64,000 nucleotides of DNA from Pseudomonas sp. GGS8 (GTDB lineage: Bacteria; Pseudomonadota; Gammaproteobacteria; Pseudomonadales; Pseudomonadaceae), in assembly GCF_024168645.1 (NCBI RefSeq), contig NZ_JALJWF010000001.1, positions 3,971,501 to 4,035,500 of the forward strand, in the 5' to 3' direction. Below the pieces are notes generated by a model, which saw nothing but the letters and a program-made list of their open reading frames with translations, had not been told where the DNA came from and ran no database searches. The position numbers were made by a program, and so were the translations under genes. Positions 50,789-58,244 of the stretch are shown here, one piece after another. Each line of letters starts with the position of its first letter. Position 1 is the stretch's first letter.

Positions 50789-51709
50789 TCAGCTTGCAGC
50801 AAGGGCGCCTGAAGCCGCGAGTAATAGGTCTGCACAGGTCTGGATATCCTCGCGCATGTGCAACTTCGTCAGCCAACCGTCCGGGATCGCCTGCATACCG
50901 TAGTGGGCTCCGGCCAACTGGCCGACGATGGCGGCAGTGGTATCGGCGTCGTCGCCCAGGTTAGCGGCTTCGAGGATGGCAGCTTCAAAACTGCCCGTGT
51001 GGTGAAAACACCACAAGGCCGCTTCCAGTGATGCAACGCAGTAGCCGCTGCCCCGGATATCGTCTTTGGACTTGTCGAGGTAGTCGCCTCGGGCGATGGC
51101 CATGACTTTCGGTTCCAGGAGTATTGGCTCTGGCAGGCGCTGCAAATCCGGCTTGGTGGCGCCCAGCAATGCCTTGCGGAGCAGTTCGGCAAGCAACTGA
51201 CAGCACTCGATGGCCTCTGGTGCAGCATGGGTGGTGCGCGAACTGTCTGCGGAAAACGTCTTGATCCGGTCTCGGTCGGGGAAGTAGTACAAAACTACCG
51301 GCGCTAGCCGCATCAGAGAACCGTTGCCTGCCGTGTCGGGATCGGTGGACCCAGCGAATGGCTGCCCGGTTTCCTGATAACGAGCCAGCGCTTCACGTAC
51401 GGTCATGCCAATGTCGAAACATTCGCCGGTTGAACTCAGGTAACCCCATTGCCACCAGTTGAGGTAGCGCCCCATCTGGTCGGCCGCATCAAAACCTTTC
51501 TTGTTCAGCAGACTTTCTGCCAGGCAAAGTGCCATGGAGGTGTCATCGGTCCATTGCCCTGGCTTCAGATTGAACAGGCCGCCGCCAACCATATCAGTCA
51601 GGGGCTTGAACGAGCCGCGCGGCTGGAATTCGACACTGGTGCCGATAGCATCTGCGCAAGCAAGCCCTAACAGGGTTGCGCGATAACGCTCCGTGAGTGA
51701 AGGCTGCAT
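50789..51709 (-). CDS. ADP-ribosylglycohydrolase family protein (DraG-like)
   Basis: A 306-residue protein with all metal-site motifs of the ADP-ribosyl hydrolase fold: GLACADAIGTSVEF, GQWTDDTSMAL, GNGSLMRLAP and NLGDDADTTAAIVGQLAG. It would bind two Mg ions and remove ADP-ribose from protein Arg or related substrates. No ADP-ribosyltransferase partner is nearby, so it is probably a housekeeping or defence-type eraser (inference). The ATG at 51709 follows AAGGAAGATTC. Confidence 0.9.
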   Translation of the reverse strand: MQPSLTERYRATLLGLACADAIGTSVEFQPRGSFKPLTDMVGGGLFNLKPGQWTDDTSMALCLAESLLNKKGFDAADQMGRYLNWWQWGYLSSTGECFDIGMTVREALARYQETGQPFAGSTDPDTAGNGSLMRLAPVVLYYFPDRDRIKTFSADSSRTTHAAPEAIECCQLLAELLRKALLGATKPDLQRLPEPILLEPKVMAIARGDYLDKSKDDIRGSGYCVASLEAALWCFHHTGSFEAAILEAANLGDDADTTAAIVGQLAGAHYGMQAIPDGWLTKLHMREDIQTCADLLLAASGALAAS

Positions 51710-51907
51710 GAATCTTCCTTGTAGGGGCCAACGTCGCTGTAAACGTTAGCAGTTTCAATCCGTTGACTGTGCCTTTCAAACTAGAACTTATGGCCAAAAT
51801 CGAGGCCGAATATTTCAGGCATGCTTGCTTGTGGCACCCGTTTGATACAACTTTTAGGTTGGTCTTATGGGCTTTACAGGCCTACTGTTCAATACAGGAG
51901 GTGACTT

Positions 51908-52396
51908 ATGAACCCTGCATCAGATCGCATCGAAAGGAAGATCTTGCTCAAGGCGCCGCGCTCGCGGGTCTGGCGCATGCTGGCCAATGCCGAAATGTTC
52001 GGGCAATGGTTCGGCGTGGCACTCAAAGGTAAACGCTTTGTCGCCGGCGAGTGGACCCAGGGGCAGATTACTTATCCTGGTTATGAGCACTTGTTGTGGA
52101 ATGTCCTGGTGGAGCGGGTCGAGCCGGAGCGGGTGTTTTCGTTTCGCTGGCACCCGTATGCAGTGGAACCGGAAGTCGATTACTCCCAGGAGCCCACCAC
52201 GCTGGTGAAATTCGAACTCCAGGACATGGGCGAAGACACGCTATTGACGGTCGTCGAGTCCGGTTTCGATCACATTCCTCAGTCGCGCAGGCTCAAGGCG
52301 TTCCGCATGGACAGCCGTGGCTGGGATGAGCAGATGAACAACATCGAACAGTTTCTGGCAGAAAACACCAAGACCCACGATCTTCAGGGAGGTTGA
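51908..52396 (+). CDS. SRPBCC / AHSA1-type START-like protein
   Basis: A 162-residue protein with the AHSA1 pattern RIERKILLKAPRSRVWRMLA, then FGQWFGVAL and the C-terminal helix MDSRGWDEQMNNIEQFLAEN. It forms a hydrophobic ligand-binding cavity; the ligand is unknown. Such genes often accompany an ArsR regulator, which is absent here. The ribosome site is very strong (CAGGAGGTGACTT). A 7-bp hairpin (52406-52422) after the stop may terminate it. Confidence 0.87.
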   Translation: MNPASDRIERKILLKAPRSRVWRMLANAEMFGQWFGVALKGKRFVAGEWTQGQITYPGYEHLLWNVLVERVEPERVFSFRWHPYAVEPEVDYSQEPTTLVKFELQDMGEDTLLTVVESGFDHIPQSRRLKAFRMDSRGWDEQMNNIEQFLAENTKTHDLQGG

Positions 52397-52469
52397 TGGC
52401 TGCAGGCCGCGAAACTCGCGGCTTTGGCCCATGACGGTTGATACGTCTAAGGGTTTTCGGAAGGGCGGC

Positions 52470-52487
52470 TATGGCGAATGTCTTACA
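52470..52487 (+). promoter_or_regulatory. Candidate GacA upstream activating site, RNA copy 1
   Basis: TATGGCGAATGTCTTACA has a perfect right half (CTTACA) of the GacA palindrome TGTAAG-N6-CTTACA and a degenerate left half. It ends 44 bp before the TAATCT -10 element, the same distance as in copy 2. Confidence 0.55.
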
Positions 52488-52543
52488 CGCGGTAGTAGCT
52501 ATGTCGTCTGTTGCAGATTGGATCCGAAGCGTAATCTAGCCCC

Positions 52544-52659
52544 ATCAACTGAAGCACAGGAAGTGCTCCAGGGTCACGGATGATCGACCATAAGCAAGGA
52601 TTGCTGCCGACAGGGAGTCGATATGGTCTTGGGAAAACCCGCTTCGGCGGGTTTTTTTT
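52544..52659 (+). ncRNA. rsmX: RsmX-type CsrA/RsmA-sequestering small RNA, copy 1
   Basis: No ORF. A -10 element TAATCT (52532-52537) precedes a ~115-nt transcript beginning near CATCAACTGAAG. Four small hairpins display GGA in the loop, the CsrA/RsmA target: GCACAGGAAGTGC, TCACGGATGA, GCAAGGATTGC and CGACAGGGAGTCG. GACCATA and TATGGTC could pair to enclose the last two. It ends in a strong terminator, ACCCGCTTCGGCGGGT plus eight T. Rsm RNAs titrate RsmA/RsmE under GacS/GacA control. The exact 5' end is inferred. Confidence 0.82.
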
Positions 52660-52711
52660 CGTCTTGAGAAAACTTCAACCTTATTCCCTACAAGGGCAGG
52701 TTCTGGTGTTG

Positions 52712-52729
52712 AGTGGTCAATGGCTTACA
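52712..52729 (+). promoter_or_regulatory. Candidate GacA upstream activating site, RNA copy 2
   Basis: AGTGGTCAATGGCTTACA: perfect CTTACA right half and degenerate left half, at the same spacing to the TAATCT element (52774-52779) as in copy 1. Confidence 0.55.
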
Positions 52730-52784
52730 CGCAGTCGGTGGTATGTCGTCTTTTGATGCTTCATCGATATGTTTAATCTGGATC

Positions 52785-52898
52785 CATCAACTGAAGCACA
52801 GGATGTGCTCAGGATCACGGATGATCGACCATACGCCAGGATGGCTGCCGACAGGATGTCGCAATGGTCTTGAGAAACCCGCTTCGGCGGGTTTTTTT
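52785..52898 (+). ncRNA. rsmX: RsmX-type CsrA/RsmA-sequestering small RNA, copy 2
   Basis: A tandem homologue of the preceding RNA, about 240 bp downstream. Promoter element TAATCT, 5' region CATCAACTGAAG, and GGA hairpins GCACAGGATGTGC, GATCACGGATGATC, GCCAGGATGGC and CGACAGGATGTCG, plus an extra AGGA. The stems are more perfect than in copy 1 and differ by compensatory changes. The terminator is ACCCGCTTCGGCGGGT plus T7. Both copies are expected to be Gac-controlled regulators of secondary metabolism and lifestyle. Confidence 0.82.
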
Positions 52899-52918
52899 AT
52901 GGGCGTCAGAAAAATCCG

Positions 52919-54244
52919 TCAGATGTCCACGACTTCACGCAGAGTCTCCAGGGCGCGCTTCAACACGTCGAGGCTGATCGATCCCATGGCCACCCGCAGT
53001 GCTGGAGGCACATGAGCGGTCGTGGCAAAGGGATCGGCGCTGGTCACCTGCACACCTTTACGTTCCAGCTCGGCAACCGCAGTTTCGGCCCGTAAGCCTT
53101 CGGGCAATCTGAGCCAAAGGTAATAGGAAGCGGGATGCGCCACCCGTTCGCAATTATTCAGGATTTGCCGAGCCAGGTCCTGTCGCTGCCGGGCGTCCAG
53201 GCGCTTTTGCTCTTCGAGGTTGTCGACTTCGCCGCTATCGATCCAGCGGCAGGCCAGTGCGACGGTCAGCGACGGGGTGCTCCATGTCGACACGCGGATG
53301 GTTTGTTCCAGCGCCGGGATCATCGCTTTCGGTGCAACGATGAAACCGATGCGCAGGCCCGAGGCAACGCTTTTTGACAGGCCGCTGATATACAGCGTGC
53401 GTTGCGGGGCCAAGGTAAACAGCGGTTTGGGCGCCGGTTCTGCGAGGAAGGCATAGGCACCGTCTTCGATGATCAGAAAGTCGTAGCGTTCGGCCAATTG
53501 GACCAGGCGTTCACGGTCGGCGATGGACATCACCGTCCCCAACGGATTGTGCATCGTCGGCATGCTGTAGAGCGCCCGCACGGGGCGCCGTTTGCACAGC
53601 GCTTCCAGGGCGTCGAGGTCGGTGTGCCCGGCGATTTGCGGCAGGGCTTCGAGGTCCAGCCGATGGGCCAGGGCCAGGGTTTTCAGGCCGGGGTAGGTGA
53701 GGGCGTCGAGGGCCAGAATATCTCCCTGTTTGAGCAGTGCCATCAGCGTCACGGCAAGACCTTGCTGGGCACCGTTGACGATCAGCACCTGATCGCCACC
53801 CACCCGAATGTCCCGATTGCGTAAATGCCGGGCTGCCGTCTGCCGTTCATGGGCACGCCCGCCCTGAGGCGCGGAATGCAATAGCGCGTTGATATCCCCG
53901 CAGGCGGCAAGCGCTCGCAAACCCTCGCGCAATAACTCGTCCTGACCGGGTACCGACGGGTAATTGAAGGTCAGGTCCACCATGCCGACGCCCAGTGGTT
54001 GCTGTTCCAGCCCCAGTCCGCGTGGCAAGGACGTGTCGCGCACAAAGGTGCCGCGGCCGATTTCTCCGACCACCAGGCCCATCGCTTCCAGCTCGTGATA
54101 GACCCGCAATGCCGTGGCCAGGGCAATCCGTTCGCGCTGCATCAACGCGCGAATGGTCGGCAATTGTGTGGCGGGTGGCAGCTCACCGCTGCGAATCTGC
54201 CCGGCGAACTGATCCACCAGGCGTTTGTAGCGAATACGGGTCAT
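52919..54244 (-). CDS. MocR-type regulator (GntR HTH + aminotransferase domain)
   Basis: A 441-residue protein. The N-terminal GntR winged helix RIRYKRLVDQFAGQIRSGEL (with QLPTIRALMQRERIALATAL) occupies about residues 3-70. A fold-type I PLP aminotransferase-like domain (~90-440) follows, with the PLP Lys in YISGLSKSVASGLRIG. MocR proteins usually regulate an adjacent, divergent gene; here that is the LysE-type exporter at 54334. The ligand is unknown. The ATG at 54244 is the family start. Confidence 0.9.
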   Translation of the reverse strand: MTRIRYKRLVDQFAGQIRSGELPPATQLPTIRALMQRERIALATALRVYHELEAMGLVVGEIGRGTFVRDTSLPRGLGLEQQPLGVGMVDLTFNYPSVPGQDELLREGLRALAACGDINALLHSAPQGGRAHERQTAARHLRNRDIRVGGDQVLIVNGAQQGLAVTLMALLKQGDILALDALTYPGLKTLALAHRLDLEALPQIAGHTDLDALEALCKRRPVRALYSMPTMHNPLGTVMSIADRERLVQLAERYDFLIIEDGAYAFLAEPAPKPLFTLAPQRTLYISGLSKSVASGLRIGFIVAPKAMIPALEQTIRVSTWSTPSLTVALACRWIDSGEVDNLEEQKRLDARQRQDLARQILNNCERVAHPASYYLWLRLPEGLRAETAVAELERKGVQVTSADPFATTAHVPPALRVAMGSISLDVLKRALETLREVVDI

Positions 54245-54333
54245 GGGTGAGCGCTCTTTGTATCTGGATCAATTTTTTGTTTGTATCAGATTGGGGCTCT
54301 AACCTACAGGCCTTCCAGGATGGAGACTTCGCT

Positions 54334-54963
54334 GTGATTGACCCTGCGACCTTATCGATTTTCGTCGGCGCGGTGATGTTGTTGCTGCTGTCACCCGGAC
54401 CGAACATGGCCTTCGTGATCAGCCATGGCGCCAGTTATGGCTGGCGCGGTGGTGTGGCGTCGGGATTGGGCATTGGCCTGGCCGATCTGATCCTGACGGC
54501 GCTGACCGCGATGGGCGTTACGACACTGGTTGCCAGTTGGCCGCCGGCCTTCGACCTGATCCGTTATGCCGGCGTCCTGTACCTGCTGTGGCTGGCGTTC
54601 AAGGCGTTGCAAAAGCCATCGGCCAGCGGCACGTCGGATGTTGCGCAGGTGCCGCTCAAGACCCTGCTGATCCGGGCGATGCTCAATAGCCTGTTGAACC
54701 CCAAGGCCTTGCTGTTTTTCATGGTGTTCCTGCCGCAATTCGTTAACGCGCAACGAGGCTCGATTGCCGTACAGCTGGTGCTGCTGGGGATGGTGCTGAC
54801 CCTGGTCAGTGGCGTGTTTCACACCCTGCTCGGGGTTTTCGGCAGCACGGTCAGCCGGCGTATTTCCAGCACGTCGACATTCGCCAAATGGCAGTCATTG
54901 GGGCTGGCCGCGGTACTGCTGTTACTCGCCGTCCGGCTGGCCCTGATGACTCGTCCGGCCTGA
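54334..54963 (+). CDS. LysE/RhtB family amino-acid exporter
   Basis: A 209-residue inner-membrane protein with about six TMs and the RhtB signature LLLLSPGPNMAFVISHGASY, then GWRGGVASGLGIGLAD and LLNPKALLFFMVFLPQF. It likely exports an amino acid or analogue. The start is GTG at 54334 (reads MIDPATLSIFVGAVML), with GGAGA 7 bases upstream; no in-frame ATG is suitable. Divergent from the MocR regulator, 89 bp apart, suggesting control by it. Confidence 0.87.
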   Translation: MIDPATLSIFVGAVMLLLLSPGPNMAFVISHGASYGWRGGVASGLGIGLADLILTALTAMGVTTLVASWPPAFDLIRYAGVLYLLWLAFKALQKPSASGTSDVAQVPLKTLLIRAMLNSLLNPKALLFFMVFLPQFVNAQRGSIAVQLVLLGMVLTLVSGVFHTLLGVFGSTVSRRISSTSTFAKWQSLGLAAVLLLLAVRLALMTRPA

Positions 54964-54989
54964 CTCATTCGCTGAAAAGGAACCTCTGC

Positions 54990-55319
54990 ATGTACATCGC
55001 ATCGTTTATCTACAAACCCGGGCAACGGGACGAGGAGTTCAACCGGTTGAGCACGTTGATCGACGAAGTCGCGATCAGCATCGAAGGGTTCGTCGGCACC
55101 CAATCCTGGTGTTCGGCCGATGGCGAGCTGGTCAACGCCAGTTACTACTGGCAGGACGAAACCTCTATCCGAGAGTTCGCCAGCCACCCCAAACACCTGG
55201 AGGCGAAGCGCCAGTACCGCAAGTGGTATGCGGGTTATCAAGTGGTGATCGCTAAAGTGGAGCGGGCTTATGGCGATGACTCGTTCGAGCTGTTTGTGCC
55301 GAATGGTCGGCGTGAGTGA
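54990..55319 (+). CDS. Antibiotic biosynthesis monooxygenase (ABM) domain protein
   Basis: A 109-residue dimeric alpha/beta barrel-type protein: MYIASFIYKPGQRDEEFNRL, FVGTQSWCSADGELVNASYY and EFASHPKHLEAKRQYRKWYA (the conserved H..W region). ABM proteins include heme-degrading and quinol monooxygenases, but many are unassigned. It lies 26 bp after the exporter, probably in the same operon. Shine-Dalgarno AAAAGGAA. Confidence 0.83.
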   Translation: MYIASFIYKPGQRDEEFNRLSTLIDEVAISIEGFVGTQSWCSADGELVNASYYWQDETSIREFASHPKHLEAKRQYRKWYAGYQVVIAKVERAYGDDSFELFVPNGRRE

Positions 55320-55320
55320 C

Positions 55321-55358
55321 TGGCTGCGGGGGCGATAGCTCCCGCAGCCATTTCTTTC
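55321..55358. terminator. Bidirectional terminator between ABM gene and inhA
   Basis: A 10-bp perfect stem TGGCTGCGGG/CCCGCAGCCA with a 10-base loop, then TTTCTTTC. Confidence 0.8.
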
Positions 55359-56043
55359 ACTGGAAGTTGAGTTTCGCCGCTGCACGTTCGGTGATTTCCG
55401 TACGTAATTTCAACGACCCGGCAGCACGTTTACGGGCTTCTTCCAGCACGCCGGCTGGCGCTGTCTCGGGGCTGCCTGACGCAAACGGTGGTGCCGGAGC
55501 GTATTCAAGCTGCAATTGCACCAGCTGTGCGGTGTCCTTATCGAACAACTCAGCGGCCAGGGTCAGGGCAAAATCGATGCCTGCGGTGATCCCGCCACCG
55601 GTCAGCAGATTGCCGTCGCGCACTACCCGATCCTTCACCGGGGTCGCCCCCAACAGCCCGAGCAATTCGTGATACGCCCAGTGAGTGGTGGCGCGCTTGC
55701 CCTTGAGCAACCCCGCCGCGCCAAGCACCAGAGCGCCCGTGCAAACCGAGGTGACATACCGCGCCGTGGCGGCCTGAACCTTGATGAAGGCCAGGGTCTG
55801 TTCATCCTCCATCAATGGCCCGACACCACCGCCGCCGGGAACGCAGATCACATCCAATGGCGGGCAATCGTCGAAGGTGATGGTCGGTTTCAGCACCAGC
55901 CCGGTACTCGCGGTGACGGGCATCAGGTCCTTCCAGATCAGATGCACCTTCACGTCCGGCAGTGAGGCCAGCACGTCATAAGGGCCGGTCAGGTCAAGTT
56001 GTTGAACCTGTGGAAACAACAGTAAACCGATCTGCAACGTCAT
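55357..56043 (-). CDS. inhA: DJ-1/PfpI family protein, isonitrile hydratase-like (InhA)
   Basis: A 228-residue protein, exactly the length of P. putida isonitrile hydratase InhA, which hydrates isonitriles to N-formamides. The nucleophile Cys sits in YVTSVCTGALVLGAAGLL (near residue 101). Asp and other pocket residues are in QQLDLTGPYDVL and LTGGGITAGIDFAL. The ATG at 56043 is preceded by AGGAGAAAAACGCC. It is divergent from a GlxA-type regulator sharing the same DJ-1 fold. Activity on isonitriles is inferred from similarity. Confidence 0.82.
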   Translation of the reverse strand: MTLQIGLLLFPQVQQLDLTGPYDVLASLPDVKVHLIWKDLMPVTASTGLVLKPTITFDDCPPLDVICVPGGGGVGPLMEDEQTLAFIKVQAATARYVTSVCTGALVLGAAGLLKGKRATTHWAYHELLGLLGATPVKDRVVRDGNLLTGGGITAGIDFALTLAAELFDKDTAQLVQLQLEYAPAPPFASGSPETAPAGVLEEARKRAAGSLKLRTEITERAAAKLNFQ

Positions 56044-56133
56044 GGCGTTTTTCTCCTGATTGGGGTGGACGACTTCACTGTAGGCTCGTAGGATCTGGCG
56101 CATACGCCAATAACCCCACGAATTACGCCAAAC

Positions 56134-57126
56134 ATGCCGAACCGCCCGAAAACCATTCATGTGCTGGCCTTCGCCAACGTGCAAGTGCTCGACGTCACCG
56201 GGCCGTTGCAGGTGTTCGCCTCGGCCAATGACATTGCCCGCCAGCAAGGTTTGCCACCACCCTATGCTCCGTCGGTGATTGCCAGCGGTGGCGGGGCGGT
56301 GATGTCGTCGGCGGGGTTGGCGCTATTGGCAGAACCGCTGCCGGACGGGGAGAGCGACACCTTGATCATTGCCGGTGGCTGGGGCGTTTACGCGGCAGCG
56401 CAGGACGCGTCACTGGTGGCGTGGGTGCGTGAGCATGCGCGAGGTTGCCGGCGGGTGTCGTCAGTGTGTACCGGCGCGTTTTTGCTGGCGGCCAGCGGTT
56501 GGCTCGACGGTCGACGGGTGGTGACGCACTGGACCCGCTGCGAGCAATTGGCGCAGCAGCATCCCAAACTGCAGGTCGAGCCCAACCCGATCTTCATCAA
56601 TGACGGCCCGGTCTGGACCTCGGCCGGGGTTACCGCGGGCATCGACCTGGCCCTGGCCATGGTCGAACAAGACCTCGGCCGAACCATGGCCCTCGAAGTC
56701 GCCCGACAATTGGTGGTGTTTCTCAAGCGTCCGGGGGGCCAGTCGCAGTTCAGCGTGACCCTGTCTTTGCAGAAAGAAGGCAACCGATTCGACGACCTTC
56801 ACGCTTGGATCAGCGAAAACCTCACCAAAGACCTCGGCATTCCGACCTTAGCCTTGCAGGCCGGCATGAGTGAACGCAGCTTCGTGCGCCACTACCGCGC
56901 CGACACCGGCCAGACCCCGGCCCGGGCCATCGAACTGATTCGGGTCGAGACCGCGCGACGGCTGCTCAGTGACACCGGCGTACCGATCAAACGGGTCGCG
57001 GTGCAATGCGGGTTTGGCAGCGAAGAGACCTTGCGCCGCAGCTTTCTGCGGGCCATGGGCGTGACACCGCAGGCTTATCGCGAGCGGTTTTCCGTCAGCC
57101 CTTCAGCAGATCCAGTATTGCCTTGA
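56134..57126 (+). CDS. GlxA family transcriptional regulator (DJ-1 + AraC HTH)
   Basis: A 330-residue protein. The N-terminal DJ-1/PfpI-like ligand domain (HVLAFANVQVLDVTGPLQVF ... VSSVCTGAFLLAASGWLDGR, residues ~8-185) is followed by a C-terminal AraC double HTH (LGIPTLALQAGMSERSFVRH and VAVQCGFGSEETLRRSFLRA). It is divergent from inhA by 90 bp and the likely regulator of it. Its 3' end overlaps an alpha/beta hydrolase fossil on the other strand. Confidence 0.9.
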   Translation: MPNRPKTIHVLAFANVQVLDVTGPLQVFASANDIARQQGLPPPYAPSVIASGGGAVMSSAGLALLAEPLPDGESDTLIIAGGWGVYAAAQDASLVAWVREHARGCRRVSSVCTGAFLLAASGWLDGRRVVTHWTRCEQLAQQHPKLQVEPNPIFINDGPVWTSAGVTAGIDLALAMVEQDLGRTMALEVARQLVVFLKRPGGQSQFSVTLSLQKEGNRFDDLHAWISENLTKDLGIPTLALQAGMSERSFVRHYRADTGQTPARAIELIRVETARRLLSDTGVPIKRVAVQCGFGSEETLRRSFLRAMGVTPQAYRERFSVSPSADPVLP

Positions 57127-57292
57127 GCGTCGCTTCGGGCGCTTCTTCGGGAATGTTATGCCCGACGCCCGACCGCCCCAGTCATAACCGCACAAAGCGG
57201 CTTGTTTGATGGCGAACGCGTCCATCAGGTCCAGCAAGTCCTGGGCGAGGGCGGCTTGCTGGCCGGAGCGCAGGGTGTCAGGACATTTTGAA
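57095..57292 (-). pseudogene. Alpha/beta-hydrolase remnant
   Basis: Minus-strand reading gives DTLRSGQQAALAQDLLDLMD followed by AFAIKQAALCGYDWGG (the region before the nucleophile elbow). In another frame it jumps straight to VGHNIPEEAPEATLKAILDL with LKG and a stop (57095-57097), the C-terminus. The central ~150 residues and the N-terminus are gone. The stop side overlaps the last codons of the GlxA-type gene. Confidence 0.7.
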
Positions 57293-57359
57293 TCTGCACT
57301 CGATGCTCCATTAGGCTCTCTATCAACGGCTGATTCAGATCGACCTGCGGCCTTACTGC

Positions 57360-57749
57360 TCAGGCTTCCACGTCCGCCACCTGATTGAAATACTTCGATC
57401 GATCCGGCGTAAACGTCACCACCATTTTGGTCCTGGAACAGGTCAACGCTCGTTCTGCGCTCAGATCAATATCCAGATCTTCACCGCGCAACCCCTGCCA
57501 TTGGGCGAGGTACTTGAGGGAGCCGTATTTTTCGAGTTTCTTCAGGCTGCGATTGACGCCACCTTTCCAACCCAGCACCGGGAGTTCGCCGGTGAGGCAT
57601 TGGTGGGCGAGGTCGGGGAAGCGGGCGGCGCGTTGGCGGCCGATTTCCCAGCATTTGATCAGGCCTTTGTCGGGACCTTCCCACAATTCAGTCCGATTCA
57701 GGCCTGATCGGAGTGGGGTATCAATGCTGCGATGGATGCGCTGGCTCAT
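57360..57749 (-). CDS. Conserved hypothetical protein (129 aa)
   Basis: A basic soluble protein, MSQRIHRSIDTPLRSGLNRT..., with Trp/Cys-containing ELWEGPDKGLIKCWEIGRQR, LPVLGWKGGVNRSLKKLEKY and a C-terminal TFTPDRSKYFNQVADVEA. No known domain was recognised. The ATG at 57749 has CAAGGAACCAG upstream; the frame is open to 58043 without a better ribosome site. Confidence 0.62.
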   Translation of the reverse strand: MSQRIHRSIDTPLRSGLNRTELWEGPDKGLIKCWEIGRQRAARFPDLAHQCLTGELPVLGWKGGVNRSLKKLEKYGSLKYLAQWQGLRGEDLDIDLSAERALTCSRTKMVVTFTPDRSKYFNQVADVEA

Positions 57750-58244
57750 TCTGGTTCCTTGAATTCGGGTTTTGTTGGACAGCTCCGCTGTGCCCGTTGG
57801 GCGTGGATGGTAGGGATGGATGTAGGCGCTGGCAACAAGGTATTTCCGGATGTAGGAAAGAGTTACTACGTATTGAACGGGCAGGTTTGTGGAGTGTTTG
57901 TAGGCCGTTGGCTTACACGATCCTGTGGTGAGGGGGCTGGCCTCCGTTCGGCTGCGCAGCGGTCGAAAAGCCAGTAAATGCGCTGCTTCTGGAGGAATTT
58001 GGTTGAGCATTCGAGGGGCCGCTACGCGCCCCAACGGGGGCAAGCCTCCTCGCCACAGGTCGTCAGCAGTGTCAGGCGGAGGGTGTTTAAGTTCATTGCT
58101 TGTAAGCTTGGATCCTACAAAAAGAGTCGTAAAAGGGGATATTTCCGACGAGTTTTGGTGGTCACGACGGCGGCATCGAAGCCTGCGCCCACACAGCTGA
58201 TCCCCTGTGGGAGCGGGCTTGCCCGCGAAGCAGGCGCCTCGGTC
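57750..58244. repeat. Gene-free stretch with long inverted repeat copy D (57924-58052) and a REP unit (58204-58230)
   Basis: The long element reads GTGGTGAGGGGGCTGGCCTC with GTTCGGCTGCGCAGCGGTCG, then the facing CGCCCCAACGGGGGCAAGCC and CTCCTCGCCACAGG; it is the most diverged copy. A single short REP unit (TGTGGGAGCGGGCTTGCCCG) follows. Elsewhere in this gap nothing was recognised. Confidence 0.75.
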
